A DNA stretch of 7,511 nucleotides, taken from an uncultured Ruminococcus sp. (GTDB lineage Bacteria; Bacillota; Clostridia; Oscillospirales; Ruminococcaceae). The notes below the pieces were generated by a model. The model ran no database searches. It was given only the letters and a program-made list of their open reading frames with translations, and was not told the DNA's origin. The stretch lies in contig CAMNJD010000570.1 of NCBI GenBank assembly GCA_946540705.1, positions 1 through 7,511 of the forward strand, written 5' to 3'. Shown here in pieces: positions 1 through 6,556 of this stretch. Each line of letters begins with the position of its first letter. Position 1 is the first letter of the stretch. Made by a program: the position numbers and the translations under genes.

Positions 1-2
1 TG

Positions 3-621
3 GAGGTCGTGCAGATCGGTGATTATGCGTTTGTCGGCATGACGAAGCTGACCGGCGTCAAGCTCCCGAAAACGATCACCGGCATGGGCAAATATGCGTT
101 TGCAGAATGTCCCTCGATCGAGCATTATGAGGTCGAGGCGGGCAATCCGGTGCTGAACAGCCGTGACGGAGCACTCTATTCAGACAGCGGCATGCTGCTG
201 CTGCGTTATCCGGTCGGCACAAACCCGACCGATCTGGAGCTTGAGGAGGGTCTGGTCGGTGTCGGCAGCTCGGCATTTACATGCAGCAGAACGCTGCGTT
301 CCGTCAAATTCCCTTCGACACTGGAATATATCGGCAATTCCGCCTTTGCAGAGTGCATTGACCTGCGGGCGATCGAAACACCGGCGAGCCTGAAGGAGAT
401 CGCGGATTTCGCGTTCAACGGCTGCACGTGCCTGAGCGATATCAAGCTGAATGAGGGACTCACGACCATCGGCGCGGGCGCGTTTACCAATACGGCGGTC
501 GAATCCGTGGAGCTGCCCTCGACGCTGACGACAATCGGCGAGCAGGCATTCTGCAATACGCAGCTTACGGAGATCACGATTCCGCCCTCGGTCACGAATG
601 TCGGTGCGAGCTCGTTTGGCT
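3..621 (+). repeat. LRR_5 repeat array, first protein
   Basis: Tandem protein-coding repeats of 66-69 bases, each encoding a hydrophobic strand, a short turn and an IG-x-x-AF helix. The sixth and seventh units are one residue shorter than the rest. A 36-residue island interrupts the array after the second visible unit. The last, incomplete unit ends near GASSFG. Confidence 0.8.
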
Positions 622-1037
622 GGAAGATGAACGCAACGCTCGGTGAGCTGGTTGCCGACAAGACATTCATCGTCCGCGGAAAAAAGTCCAGCGATGCAGA
701 GCGCTATGCGACCGACACCGAGGAGGGCAACGACTTCAAATTCGAGGAGACAACATTCGCGGAGTCGGACAGCAGCGAAAGCGGGGAGAGCAGCACGGCT
801 GACGAAAGCAGCGATTCCGCAGCGCCGGCCGATTCCGAATCGTCTGCCGCAGAAACAGACGCGGACAGCGGCAGCAGCAAGACCGTGAAGATCGTCGGGC
901 TGAGCTGCTGCGGCGTATTGCTTGCACTGATAGCGGCTGCTGCGGTTCTGACCGGCAGAAAGAAGTCGGGCGATGCCGGCACAGCAGAACCGAAACCGGA
1001 TAAAAAAGAGGATTCAGCCGATGAAAAAGATGCGTGA
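3..1037 (+). CDS. BspA-like leucine-rich-repeat (LRR_5) membrane-anchored surface protein, 5' end cut by window
   Basis: The reading frame is open to the left edge, so the N-terminus and any signal peptide lie outside; the GTG at 9 falls inside an LRR unit and is not the start. Visible are about eight LRR_5 units of 22-23 residues with the IG-x-x-AF core (for example IGDYAF, IGNSAF, IGAGAF, IGEQAF). One unit is interrupted by the N-x-x-x-x-S-x-DG-x-LY-type island common in BspA-like proteins. A Ser/Asp/Glu-rich stalk follows (about 741-878), then a hydrophobic helix encoded by 891-950, then a short Lys/Asp-rich tail starting GRKK. The positive charges after the helix predict an outside repeat domain and a cytoplasmic tail. 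There is no LPXTG motif. LRR_5 proteins are usually surface adhesins or binding proteins; the ligand here is unknown. The paralogue downstream overlaps its last 17 bases, so the two are probably cotranscribed. Confidence 0.9.
   Translation, partial: EVVQIGDYAFVGMTKLTGVKLPKTITGMGKYAFAECPSIEHYEVEAGNPVLNSRDGALYSDSGMLLLRYPVGTNPTDLELEEGLVGVGSSAFTCSRTLRSVKFPSTLEYIGNSAFAECIDLRAIETPASLKEIADFAFNGCTCLSDIKLNEGLTTIGAGAFTNTAVESVELPSTLTTIGEQAFCNTQLTEITIPPSVTNVGASSFGWKMNATLGELVADKTFIVRGKKSSDAERYATDTEEGNDFKFEETTFAESDSSESGESSTADESSDSAAPADSESSAAETDADSGSSKTVKIVGLSCCGVLLALIAAAAVLTGRKKSGDAGTAEPKPDKKEDSADEKDA
1007..1011 (+). promoter_or_regulatory. Ribosome binding site for second LRR protein
   Basis: AGAGG lies 9 bases before ATG 1021 and inside the end of the preceding gene. 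It favours ATG 1021 over the in-frame ATG at 973, which has no comparable site and would put 16 charged residues before the signal peptide. The overlap suggests translational coupling. Confidence 0.7.
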
Positions 1038-2730
1038 ACATAGTATGATGCGGCGGCTCGGCGGCATGCTTGCTGCGGCGGTACTGCTCAGCCCGGTGCT
1101 TGCCGGGATTCCGGCCTCCGCCGAGGGCGAGACTTTTGACGACGGCACCTGTACCTATGAGAAAATCAGCGGCGGTGTGCGGATTACGGCCGTTGAGGGC
1201 AGCACCACGATGCTGCATGTCAATTCCAACGTGGACGGCTATCCGATCCTTGAGATCGGCGACAGCGCATTTTCGTCCTGTACGGCGCTGAAAACGCTGA
1301 CGATCGACGCGCCGGTGACGGTGCTCGGAACAGGCGCATTTGCGGGCTGTACCGCGCTGGAATCCATCAAGCTGCCCGATGAGCTGAAAACGATCGGGCC
1401 GGGTGCGTTTGCGTACTGCACAAGCCTTGCGGAGCTGGAGCTGCCGGAATCGGTCACAGAGATCGGTACGGGGGCATTTCAGTATTGCAGTTCCCTGACA
1501 GAGCTCACAATTCCCAAGGGCGTCAAGACGCTCTATGAAAATACATTTCTCAGCGCGGCACTGCTTGAAAAGGTCGTACTGCCGGAGGGACTTGAGACGA
1601 TCAACACCGCCTGCTTCTGGAACTGCCTCGTGCTTCAGGAGCTCAATATTCCGGCTTCTGTCACGAGCATTGCCGATGTTGCGGTCGTGGCCTGCCCGGC
1701 ACTTCAGAGGATCAATGTCGCTGAGGGAAATCCCAGCTATAAAAATGACGAAAACGGCGTTCTGTACGATATTTCCGGCGAGCGGCTGATCCTCTACCCC
1801 GCAGGCCGGAGCGATACCGTTTACAGCATCCCGGACAGCGTAAAGGAGATCGCACCCTATGCACTTGCGGGCGCACTGAAGATCGAGGAGCTGACGATCC
1901 CCGAAACGGTCACGACGATCGGCGCAGCAGCGTTCTCAAACGGCCGTTCACTGAAAAAGATCAACTGCCCGAAAAACCTGACAAGCCTGCCGGATAGCAT
2001 ATTCGCGGACTGTCCGCAGCTCGAGTCCTTTGAGATCCCGGATACGGTCACGGAGATCGGCGCCTGCGCGTTCATGCGCTGCGATCAGCTCAAAAGCATC
2101 GAGCTGCCTGCCTCGGTCGAAACGGTCGGCGACTACGCCTTTGCCGGCTGTACTGCGATGACGGAGGTCACGATCCCGGAAACGGTCAAAACAATCGGCG
2201 AATGTGCCTTTGGCTTCAATGTCGAGTTTGACGAGAGCGGCAATCCCAACGGCACGAAGATCGACGGCTTTGTGATTCACGGAAAGCCGGATACCGCCGC
2301 GAAATCCTATGCGGTCAGCAGCGGTGTGAAATTCGATCAGCAGGGCTTTGACAAAAATAAGCTCATTGCAGTCGGTGCTGCGGCGGCGGCAGTGATTCTG
2401 CTGGCAGCAGTGATCCTGTATCTGCGGCGCAAGCGTGCGGAGGACAAGGCGGCAGAGCCGGAAACGGCTGCGGCGGAGGAGACTCCGGCGGACGACCCCA
2501 ATTATACCAGCATCCTCGGCGATGACGCGGAGGAGGACGGCGACCCCTATGACCGCAGCTACGGCTTCCGCACGGAGGACGATGCGGAGGAGGATGACGG
2601 TGACAGCGCTGCGGCGGATGACGAGGACGGCGGTGCGGATGATACAGACAGTCCGACCGATGCGAAGGGCAGAAGCACCTACGGTTTCGACCTCGGCGGT
2701 TCGACAGATGATCGGGGTTCGGACGAATAA
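1021..2730 (+). CDS. BspA-like leucine-rich-repeat (LRR_5) protein with signal peptide, C-terminal membrane helix and acidic cytoplasmic tail
   Basis: The protein has 569 residues. The start at 1021 gives a classical signal peptide: MKKMREHSMMRR, then a hydrophobic stretch to about residue 30, with a likely cleavage after ASA (residue 34). Residues 76-400 hold twelve complete and one partial LRR_5 unit of about 23 residues, with conserved IG-x-x-AF and a Cys or Asn in the turn. After the seventh unit comes an island with GNPSYKN and GVLYD motifs typical of BspA-like proteins. The array ends in a HGKPDTAAKSYA cap. A membrane helix spans about 448-468, followed by RRKR and a tail of about 100 residues very rich in Asp, Glu and Ala. 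The topology is therefore repeats outside and acidic tail inside. It resembles its upstream neighbour and probably arose by duplication. The likely role is surface binding or adhesion; the ligand is unknown and no enzymatic domain is visible. Confidence 0.92.
   Translation: MKKMREHSMMRRLGGMLAAAVLLSPVLAGIPASAEGETFDDGTCTYEKISGGVRITAVEGSTTMLHVNSNVDGYPILEIGDSAFSSCTALKTLTIDAPVTVLGTGAFAGCTALESIKLPDELKTIGPGAFAYCTSLAELELPESVTEIGTGAFQYCSSLTELTIPKGVKTLYENTFLSAALLEKVVLPEGLETINTACFWNCLVLQELNIPASVTSIADVAVVACPALQRINVAEGNPSYKNDENGVLYDISGERLILYPAGRSDTVYSIPDSVKEIAPYALAGALKIEELTIPETVTTIGAAAFSNGRSLKKINCPKNLTSLPDSIFADCPQLESFEIPDTVTEIGACAFMRCDQLKSIELPASVETVGDYAFAGCTAMTEVTIPETVKTIGECAFGFNVEFDESGNPNGTKIDGFVIHGKPDTAAKSYAVSSGVKFDQQGFDKNKLIAVGAAAAAVILLAAVILYLRRKRAEDKAAEPETAAAEETPADDPNYTSILGDDAEEDGDPYDRSYGFRTEDDAEEDDGDSAAADDEDGGADDTDSPTDAKGRSTYGFDLGGSTDDRGSDE
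1246..2220 (+). repeat. LRR_5 repeat array, second protein
   Basis: Twelve complete 23-residue units plus one partial unit, with an inserted island (about 1705-1820) after the seventh. Unit DNA is diverged, so this is an old protein repeat and not a recent tandem DNA duplication. Confidence 0.85.
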
Positions 2731-2761
2731 TATGCGGCGGAGCAGCTTTTCTGCCGCGGAG

Positions 2762-2770
2762 AAAGGAGGT
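2762..2770 (+). promoter_or_regulatory. Strong ribosome binding site for AI-2E-family permease
   Basis: AAAGGAGGT, nearly perfect anti-16S complementarity, ends 8 bases before ATG 2779. It fixes the start over the later in-frame ATG at 2812. No clear sigma-A promoter is visible in the 48-base gap after the LRR gene. Confidence 0.85.
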
Positions 2771-2778
2771 CAGGCAGT

Positions 2779-4113
2779 ATGGCGATCAAGCGGCGACACC
2801 GTGAACCGATCATGGTGTCACAGATGCGGCCGTTCAATCTGTTTCTGGTGCTGAGCGGATGCGTCTGTGTTGCATTCGCCCTGATTCACCTTTCGACAGT
2901 TGCCGAATTTCTGCGAAAGCTGCTTTCGGCACTGAGCCCGGTCATTGTCGGTATGGTATTTGCCTACCTGCTGAACCCGGCTGCGACATGGCTCGAAAAA
3001 CGCTTCCGCACGCTCATGGGCGGCGTGCTGAAGAAGCACCCGAAGCTCGACCATTTCCCGCGCACGTTCGGTTCACTGCTGGCAGTGCTGCTGTTTGTGG
3101 GCTCTCTGTCGGCGCTGGTCATCGCGGTATCCTCACAGGTGATCGACGGCGTTTCGACGATGCTGGACAAGCTCCCGCATTATATTGAGCTGATCACGGA
3201 GAAAGCACAGCATTTGCTGCGCAAGGACAACACGATCACTGCCTATCTGCGGCAGCTCAGTGACAAGTTTTCCGCCTCCGATCTCGATACGGTCGATATG
3301 ACGCAGCGTGTGCTCTCTGCTGTTGCCTCGGGCGCGGCGGGCACATTCGGCTTTTTGTATACGACAGTGGTCGGCTTTATTGTGACGGTGTACCTGCTGA
3401 TCAGCAAGGAGCGGTTCATCCGGCAGTGGAAGCAGGTGCTCTTTGCAGTCTGCAAGCGCAAGACCGCAGAGACGATTGATACACAGATGATCAAGGTCAA
3501 CAAGACCTTCAGTACGGCGGTGCTCGGCAAGTTGATCGACTCGTTCATCATCGGCCTGCTCTGCTTCATCGGCATCACGATCATCGGCACGCCGTATTCT
3601 GCGCTGATCGCGGTCATCATCGGCGTGACGAATATCATCCCGTACTTCGGCCCGGTCATCGGCGCGATCCCCTGCTGCCTGCTGATCCTCATGGAAAGCC
3701 CGACCAAGGCGCTGTATTTCGCGATTTTTGTGATCGCATTGCAGCAGTTTGACGCGAATATTCTTGACCCGAGAATCGTCGGTCAGTCGATCGGGTTGCC
3801 GGCCTTCTGGGAACTGTTTGCCTGCCTGCTCGGCAGCGGCCTGTTCGGTATCATCGGCCTGATTATCGGTGTGCCGGCGTTTGCGGTCGTCTATGAGCTT
3901 CTGCGGACGGTCGTGGTCCGGAAGCTGGAGGAGCGTGTCCGCGCCGGGGAAATGGACGCGGAGTATCTGAAGGAGAGGCTCGGCGTGACGTATGACCCGG
4001 AGGATGTTGACAGCGAGGATTCCGAGGAGGTGCCGGACAGCCAGTATGTGCAGCAGCTCTTCCTGCTGGAGGAGATCGCCGAAACACCGGATGTTCCGCC
4101 GAAGAATCTCTGA
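2779..4113 (+). CDS. AI-2E family transporter (PerM/YdbI-type membrane permease)
   Basis: The protein has 444 residues, somewhat longer than the usual 350-400. Hydrophobic segments occur at about 19-37, 45-66, 97-118, 188-208, 247-282, 288-305, 310-322 and 343-375, matching the multi-pass PF01594 layout with a large soluble loop between the third and fourth segments. Family signatures are NIIPYFGPVIGAIP (285-298), DPRIVGQ (330-336) and the glycine-rich GSGLFGIIGLIIGVPA (352-367). Named members of this family export autoinducer-2 or act as Na+/H+ antiporters, but most are uncharacterised, so quorum sensing should not be assumed. The last 60 residues are cytoplasmic and acidic (EDVDSEDSEEVPD), echoing the acidic tail of the neighbouring LRR protein. 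It sits 48 bases after that gene on the same strand and is probably cotranscribed with it. The family call is firm; the substrate is unknown. Confidence 0.93.
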   Translation: MAIKRRHREPIMVSQMRPFNLFLVLSGCVCVAFALIHLSTVAEFLRKLLSALSPVIVGMVFAYLLNPAATWLEKRFRTLMGGVLKKHPKLDHFPRTFGSLLAVLLFVGSLSALVIAVSSQVIDGVSTMLDKLPHYIELITEKAQHLLRKDNTITAYLRQLSDKFSASDLDTVDMTQRVLSAVASGAAGTFGFLYTTVVGFIVTVYLLISKERFIRQWKQVLFAVCKRKTAETIDTQMIKVNKTFSTAVLGKLIDSFIIGLLCFIGITIIGTPYSALIAVIIGVTNIIPYFGPVIGAIPCCLLILMESPTKALYFAIFVIALQQFDANILDPRIVGQSIGLPAFWELFACLLGSGLFGIIGLIIGVPAFAVVYELLRTVVVRKLEERVRAGEMDAEYLKERLGVTYDPEDVDSEDSEEVPDSQYVQQLFLLEEIAETPDVPPKNL

Positions 4114-4118
4114 GTATA

Positions 4119-4156
4119 AAACCGCCCCGCACGGGTTGTTCCGTGCGGGGCGGTTT
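4119..4156. terminator. Rho-independent terminator shared by convergent transcription units
   Basis: A perfect 16-bp stem (4119-4134 with 4141-4156) encloses the loop GTTGTT, starting 5 bases after the permease stop codon. On the plus strand the stem ends in TTT and continues GCTTT. On the minus strand the other arm ends in TTTTATACT, so the same hairpin can terminate RNA arriving from the pseudouridine synthase gene. It is surely a terminator for the plus strand; the minus-strand use is inferred. Confidence 0.9.
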
Positions 4157-4246
4157 GCTTTGGCATGATTTTTCCATGACTTCGATCAGTTCCTTGAAAG
4201 CCTCTAAATACGGTTTAGAATCGTTGGGTTTTTATATCTGTGCGTT
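4157..4246. other. Short intergenic stretch, AT-richer than its surroundings, with a coding-like minus-strand frame
   Basis: This 90-base gap separates the terminator from the end of the pseudouridine synthase gene. On the minus strand a frame from 4231 reads KPNDSKPYLEAFKELIEVME without a stop. It has a natural-looking amphipathic composition but no start of its own, and an in-frame TAA stands just before it. It may be the remnant of a lost gene end, or chance. Confidence 0.3.
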
Positions 4247-4975
4247 TTATTTTCCGATCGCGGTGCGGAGGGCGCGGAGCTCCTCGGTCGTCAGTTCGCG
4301 CCACTCGCCGGGCTTCAGCATGCCGAGCTTCACCGGGCCGATGCTGATGCGCCGCAGACGGGCGACCTCCAGTCCGACGGCCTCACACATCCGGCGGATC
4401 TCACGCTTTTTGCCCTCATGGATCGTGACCATGAGCACTACGCGGGTCGGTTCTGTCGCCTGCGTGACGATATTGGCAGGCGCCGTCACAAAGCCGTCGT
4501 CGAGCTTGACGCCGACAGACATCTGCGAAAGCTGTTCCTCTGAGACAGGCGGCCGCACGGTGACGCGGTAGGTCTTTGCGACCTCCCGTGATGGGTGCAT
4601 GATGCCGTTCGCAAAGGCGCCGTCATTGGTAAACAGCAGCAGCCCCTCGGAGTTGCGGTCGAGCCGCCCGACGGGATACACGCGGGTATCGACGCCCTCA
4701 AGCAGCTCCGTGACGCAGCGCCGTCCCTGCTCATCCGAGAGCGTGGTGACATAGCCGCGGGGCTTGTTGAGCATGATATAGCGGAACTCTTTTTTCTTCG
4801 GGATATAGACCCGTTCGCCGCTGACAGTCAGCAGGTCGGACGGGAGCGCCTTGTCGCCCAGCCGCACCGGATGCCCGTTGACCTTGACCTTTCCGGCCTG
4901 AATGAGCGCTTCAGCCTTCCGGCGGGAGCAGTAGCCCGCATCGGAGAGAATTTTCTGTACTCTGATTTTTTCCAT
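4247..4975 (-). CDS. rluB: RluB/RsuA-family 23S/16S rRNA pseudouridine synthase
   Basis: The 242-residue length is typical of the RsuA/RluB/E/F family. Residues 1-48 form an S4 RNA-binding domain (RVQKILSDAGYCSRRKAE). The catalytic domain carries the signature GRLDRNSEGLLLFTNDG (103-119) with the expected catalytic aspartate D106. Further family motifs are MLNKPRGYVTT (68-78), KTYRV and the late EGKKREIRRM block. The enzyme converts a specific uridine in ribosomal RNA to pseudouridine, most likely in 23S rRNA helix 89 as for RluB; exact target specificity cannot be read from the sequence. AGGGAGA (4980-4986) lies 4 bases before ATG 4975. The gene is last in a DUF2953-GerW-RluB operon, 42 bases after the GerW gene, an order that fits Clostridia. 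It ends facing the permease gene, with a shared terminator beyond. Confidence 0.92.
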   Translation of the reverse strand: MEKIRVQKILSDAGYCSRRKAEALIQAGKVKVNGHPVRLGDKALPSDLLTVSGERVYIPKKKEFRYIMLNKPRGYVTTLSDEQGRRCVTELLEGVDTRVYPVGRLDRNSEGLLLFTNDGAFANGIMHPSREVAKTYRVTVRPPVSEEQLSQMSVGVKLDDGFVTAPANIVTQATEPTRVVLMVTIHEGKKREIRRMCEAVGLEVARLRRISIGPVKLGMLKPGEWRELTTEELRALRTAIGK

Positions 4976-5017
4976 ATTGTCTCCCTGAACTGTAATGGGA
5001 ATGCAGATGCAGCGGGA

Positions 5018-5434
5018 TCACTCTGCCTCAGCAGCGGCAGCCTTCGCTTTTTTCTCCTGACGCTCAGAGAGGAAGCCTGTGACCTTGTCCATGACATCCG
5101 GCACCATATTGACGATTGCGTTCGGGGTCGAGGCATTGACAGAGAGCTGGAGCAGCTTGACGTCGTTGGGCATGATGACGAGGAATGCGATCGGGGAGAT
5201 CGACACACCGGCACCGCCGCCGCCGCCGAACATATCCTTTGCGACCTTGGTCGGCAGGTCGGAGCCTCCGGATGCAAAGCCGAACGACACCTTGGAGATC
5301 GGGATAACGGTCGTGTCATTGCTGCACTGGATCGGTCTGCCGATGATCGTATTTGCATCGACCATGCCGCGGATTTCGTCCATAGTGACGCGCAGGGTCT
5401 CCTGCACCGGATGTTCATTGTTGCGTTCGCTCAT
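5018..5434 (-). CDS. ytfJ: GerW family sporulation protein (YtfJ)
   Basis: The 138-residue length is close to Bacillus subtilis YtfJ/GerW. Family features are the N-terminal helix VQETLRVTMDEIRGMVDANTIIG, the IPISKVSFGFASGG strand block (45-57), the glycine run FGGGGGAG (69-76), then VSISPIAFLVI and a C-terminal PNAIVNMVPDVMDKV helix. The tail is an Ala/Lys/Glu-rich extension. In B. subtilis GerW is made in the forespore and is needed for normal germination and spore lysozyme resistance; the molecular activity is not known. Its partner there is ytfI, and here the upstream gene is the DUF2953/YtfI-like gene, which supports both calls. No separate forespore promoter was recognised in the 57-base gap. 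The start at ATG 5434 is supported by a strong AGGGAGG site. Confidence 0.93.
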   Translation of the reverse strand: MSERNNEHPVQETLRVTMDEIRGMVDANTIIGRPIQCSNDTTVIPISKVSFGFASGGSDLPTKVAKDMFGGGGGAGVSISPIAFLVIMPNDVKLLQLSVNASTPNAIVNMVPDVMDKVTGFLSERQEKKAKAAAAEAE

Positions 5435-5442
5435 GATAGTTT

Positions 5443-5449
5443 CCTCCCT
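5443..5449 (-). promoter_or_regulatory. Strong ribosome binding site for ytfJ
   Basis: AGGGAGG on the minus strand, 8 bases before ATG 5434, confirming that start. Confidence 0.8.
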
Positions 5450-5491
5450 AGGTATAAAATGATTTGGTAAACAGAAACGGCTGACAGACGA

Positions 5492-6424
5492 TCAGCTTTG
5501 CTGTGCCCGGGCAGCAGGCAGCGGCGCGGATTCCTTTTCGCGCAGCTTTTCCTCCTTGTCCTCACGCCGGAAGCGGCGGAAGGTGCGCCAGAGGAATTTG
5601 CAGCCGAGGATCAGTACGGTGAGGATCGCGGCTGCGGGAGAGACACGCAGCTCTAAGGAGCCGCTGTAATCGGACTTTTCACCGCAGAAATCCGCGAGAA
5701 TGCGGAATTCGTCGGTCTGAAAATCGAGCAGGCGCTGGAGCTGTGCGAGCAGATTGAAGGCTGCGGCACAGATTTTGCCGTAGAGTGTAGCGGTCTTGGC
5801 CGGGTCATCCGAGGCGATCGACGCCCGCACCCTGACATGCCGGAAGTGAAAATGCCGCAGCAGAAACCGCACGGCGGGTGACAGGGAGGCAAGGCCGTCC
5901 TTGACGAGTCCGAGCACATCGTGCAGGGAATGCGGCTTGAGGCGCTTGAAAAAGCCGGGCTTTTTCTTTTTTTTCTTCGGATCGTCCTCAGCTTCGCCCT
6001 CGGGCTTGTCTGCGGATTCCTCAGTATTCTGCGCTGCCTCAGCGGCTTCATCCTTTTTGGATTTGCGCTTTTTCTTTTCCTTTTTGGGCTTTTTAGGCTT
6101 CTCCGGCTTCGGCGGTTGATCGGGCTTCTCCGGCTTTGCACCGGCAGACGGCTGCGTGACCGTCGCTGCTTCGCCGTCCGCATGAAGCGGGACGGATTCC
6201 GGGGGAGGATCGACACCCGGCTCAAACAGAGTCACATCCTCCGGTTTCGGGGGAACCTCCGGCGGAGAGGGCGGCGGGGCCGACTCCTTATGAAAGATCC
6301 GGATGAACACATAATATACAGCGACAGACCATTTTCCGCCGCCGAAGGACGCCTTGACCCGAACCGGGAGCAGAAAGATCACGCACAGGACAAACAGGAT
6401 GCTGAAGAATATTGCCCAGCCCAA
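5492..6424 (-). CDS. DUF2953 domain-containing protein (YtfI-like) with long charged linker
   Basis: The protein has 310 residues. A membrane helix covers residues 3-20 and is followed by a short strand segment (VRVKASFGGGKWSVAVYYVF). Residues about 48-165 are low-complexity: proline-rich first (SAPPPSPPEVPPKPE), then Lys/Pro/Glu-rich, then acidic, ending in a run of six lysines. Residues 166-280 match the DUF2953 pattern: a FHFRHVRVRASIASDDPAKTATLYG block, the central helix, and a C-terminal hydrophobic helix at 262-279. YtfI of B. subtilis is a smaller protein lacking such a linker. Function is unknown; linkage to the GerW gene points to sporulation or spore membrane biology. The start is TTG at 6424, because an in-frame TGA (6431-6433) lies just upstream and the first ATG-independent helix begins here. 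AAAGGA lies 12 bases upstream. The gene opens the operon behind a strong promoter. Confidence 0.85.
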   Translation of the reverse strand: MGWAIFFSILFVLCVIFLLPVRVKASFGGGKWSVAVYYVFIRIFHKESAPPPSPPEVPPKPEDVTLFEPGVDPPPESVPLHADGEAATVTQPSAGAKPEKPDQPPKPEKPKKPKKEKKKRKSKKDEAAEAAQNTEESADKPEGEAEDDPKKKKKKPGFFKRLKPHSLHDVLGLVKDGLASLSPAVRFLLRHFHFRHVRVRASIASDDPAKTATLYGKICAAAFNLLAQLQRLLDFQTDEFRILADFCGEKSDYSGSLELRVSPAAAILTVLILGCKFLWRTFRRFRREDKEEKLREKESAPLPAARAQQS

Positions 6425-6436
6425 TCCGCGTCACCG

Positions 6437-6442
6437 TCCTTT
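6437..6442 (-). promoter_or_regulatory. Ribosome binding site for the DUF2953 gene
   Basis: AAAGGA on the minus strand is 12 bases before TTG 6424. The spacing is longer than ideal, and with the TTG codon this predicts modest initiation. No better start exists because a stop codon sits between. Confidence 0.6.
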
Positions 6443-6464
6443 GCTCAATAAAATACACAAAATT

Positions 6465-6493
6465 ATTATACCATATTTTCACAAAAAATGCAA
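6465..6493 (-). promoter_or_regulatory. Sigma-A-type promoter of the DUF2953-ytfJ-rluB operon
   Basis: Read on the minus strand: -35 TTGCAT (6488-6493), a 17-bp spacer, -10 TATAAT (6465-6470). A TGG directly before the -10 makes it an extended -10. The predicted RNA start is near 6458, giving a leader of about 34 bases before TTG 6424. The near-consensus form suggests vegetative expression and not strictly sporulation-specific expression. Confidence 0.88.
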
Positions 6494-6506
6494 GGCTTTT
6501 GCGCAG

Positions 6507-6548
6507 AAAAAGCCGCTCCGCAGAGACGGTCTGTGTCCTGCGGAGCGG
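6507..6548 (-). terminator. Rho-independent terminator of the AraC-GGDEF gene
   Basis: An 11-bp perfect stem (6513-6523 with 6538-6548) can be prolonged by three pairs past a bulged A. It is followed on the minus strand by C and five T. It starts 8 bases after the stop codon and lies just before the next promoter, insulating the downstream operon. Confidence 0.88.
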
Positions 6549-6556
6549 AATGCCGG

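Noticed and set aside
973..1020. Upstream ATG extension of the second LRR protein
   Set aside because: It would place 16 charged residues before a textbook signal peptide, while AGAGG is correctly spaced to ATG 1021.
1246..2220. Regularly spaced similar DNA segments that might suggest a CRISPR or satellite array
   Set aside because: They keep the reading frame and vary like protein repeats; they encode LRR_5 units with no identical repeats or unique spacers.
3243..3707. Minus-strand open frame of 154 codons inside the permease gene
   Set aside because: Antisense to a conserved membrane protein gene, with methionine- and isoleucine-rich composition produced by complementing its codons; no ribosome binding site.
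2779..4113. Quorum-sensing role from the AI-2E family name
   Set aside because: Most members of this permease family are not shown to move autoinducer-2, and no luxS or lsr gene is in the window.
4595..5470. Long plus-strand open frame of 291 codons across rluB and ytfJ
   Set aside because: It is antisense to two clearly recognisable genes, has no ribosome binding site, and its product shows no domain. GC-rich genes often leave such open antisense frames.
5486..5510. Small hairpin after the DUF2953 gene (GCTGA with TCAGC)
   Set aside because: The stem is only 5 bp and has no T-run, so it is unlikely to terminate transcription before ytfJ.
5921..6451. Plus-strand open frame coding a very hydrophobic Leu/Phe-rich protein
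   Set aside because: It is the complement of the lysine-rich linker of the DUF2953 gene: lysine codons AAG and AAA read backwards as CTT and TTT. No start signal precedes it.
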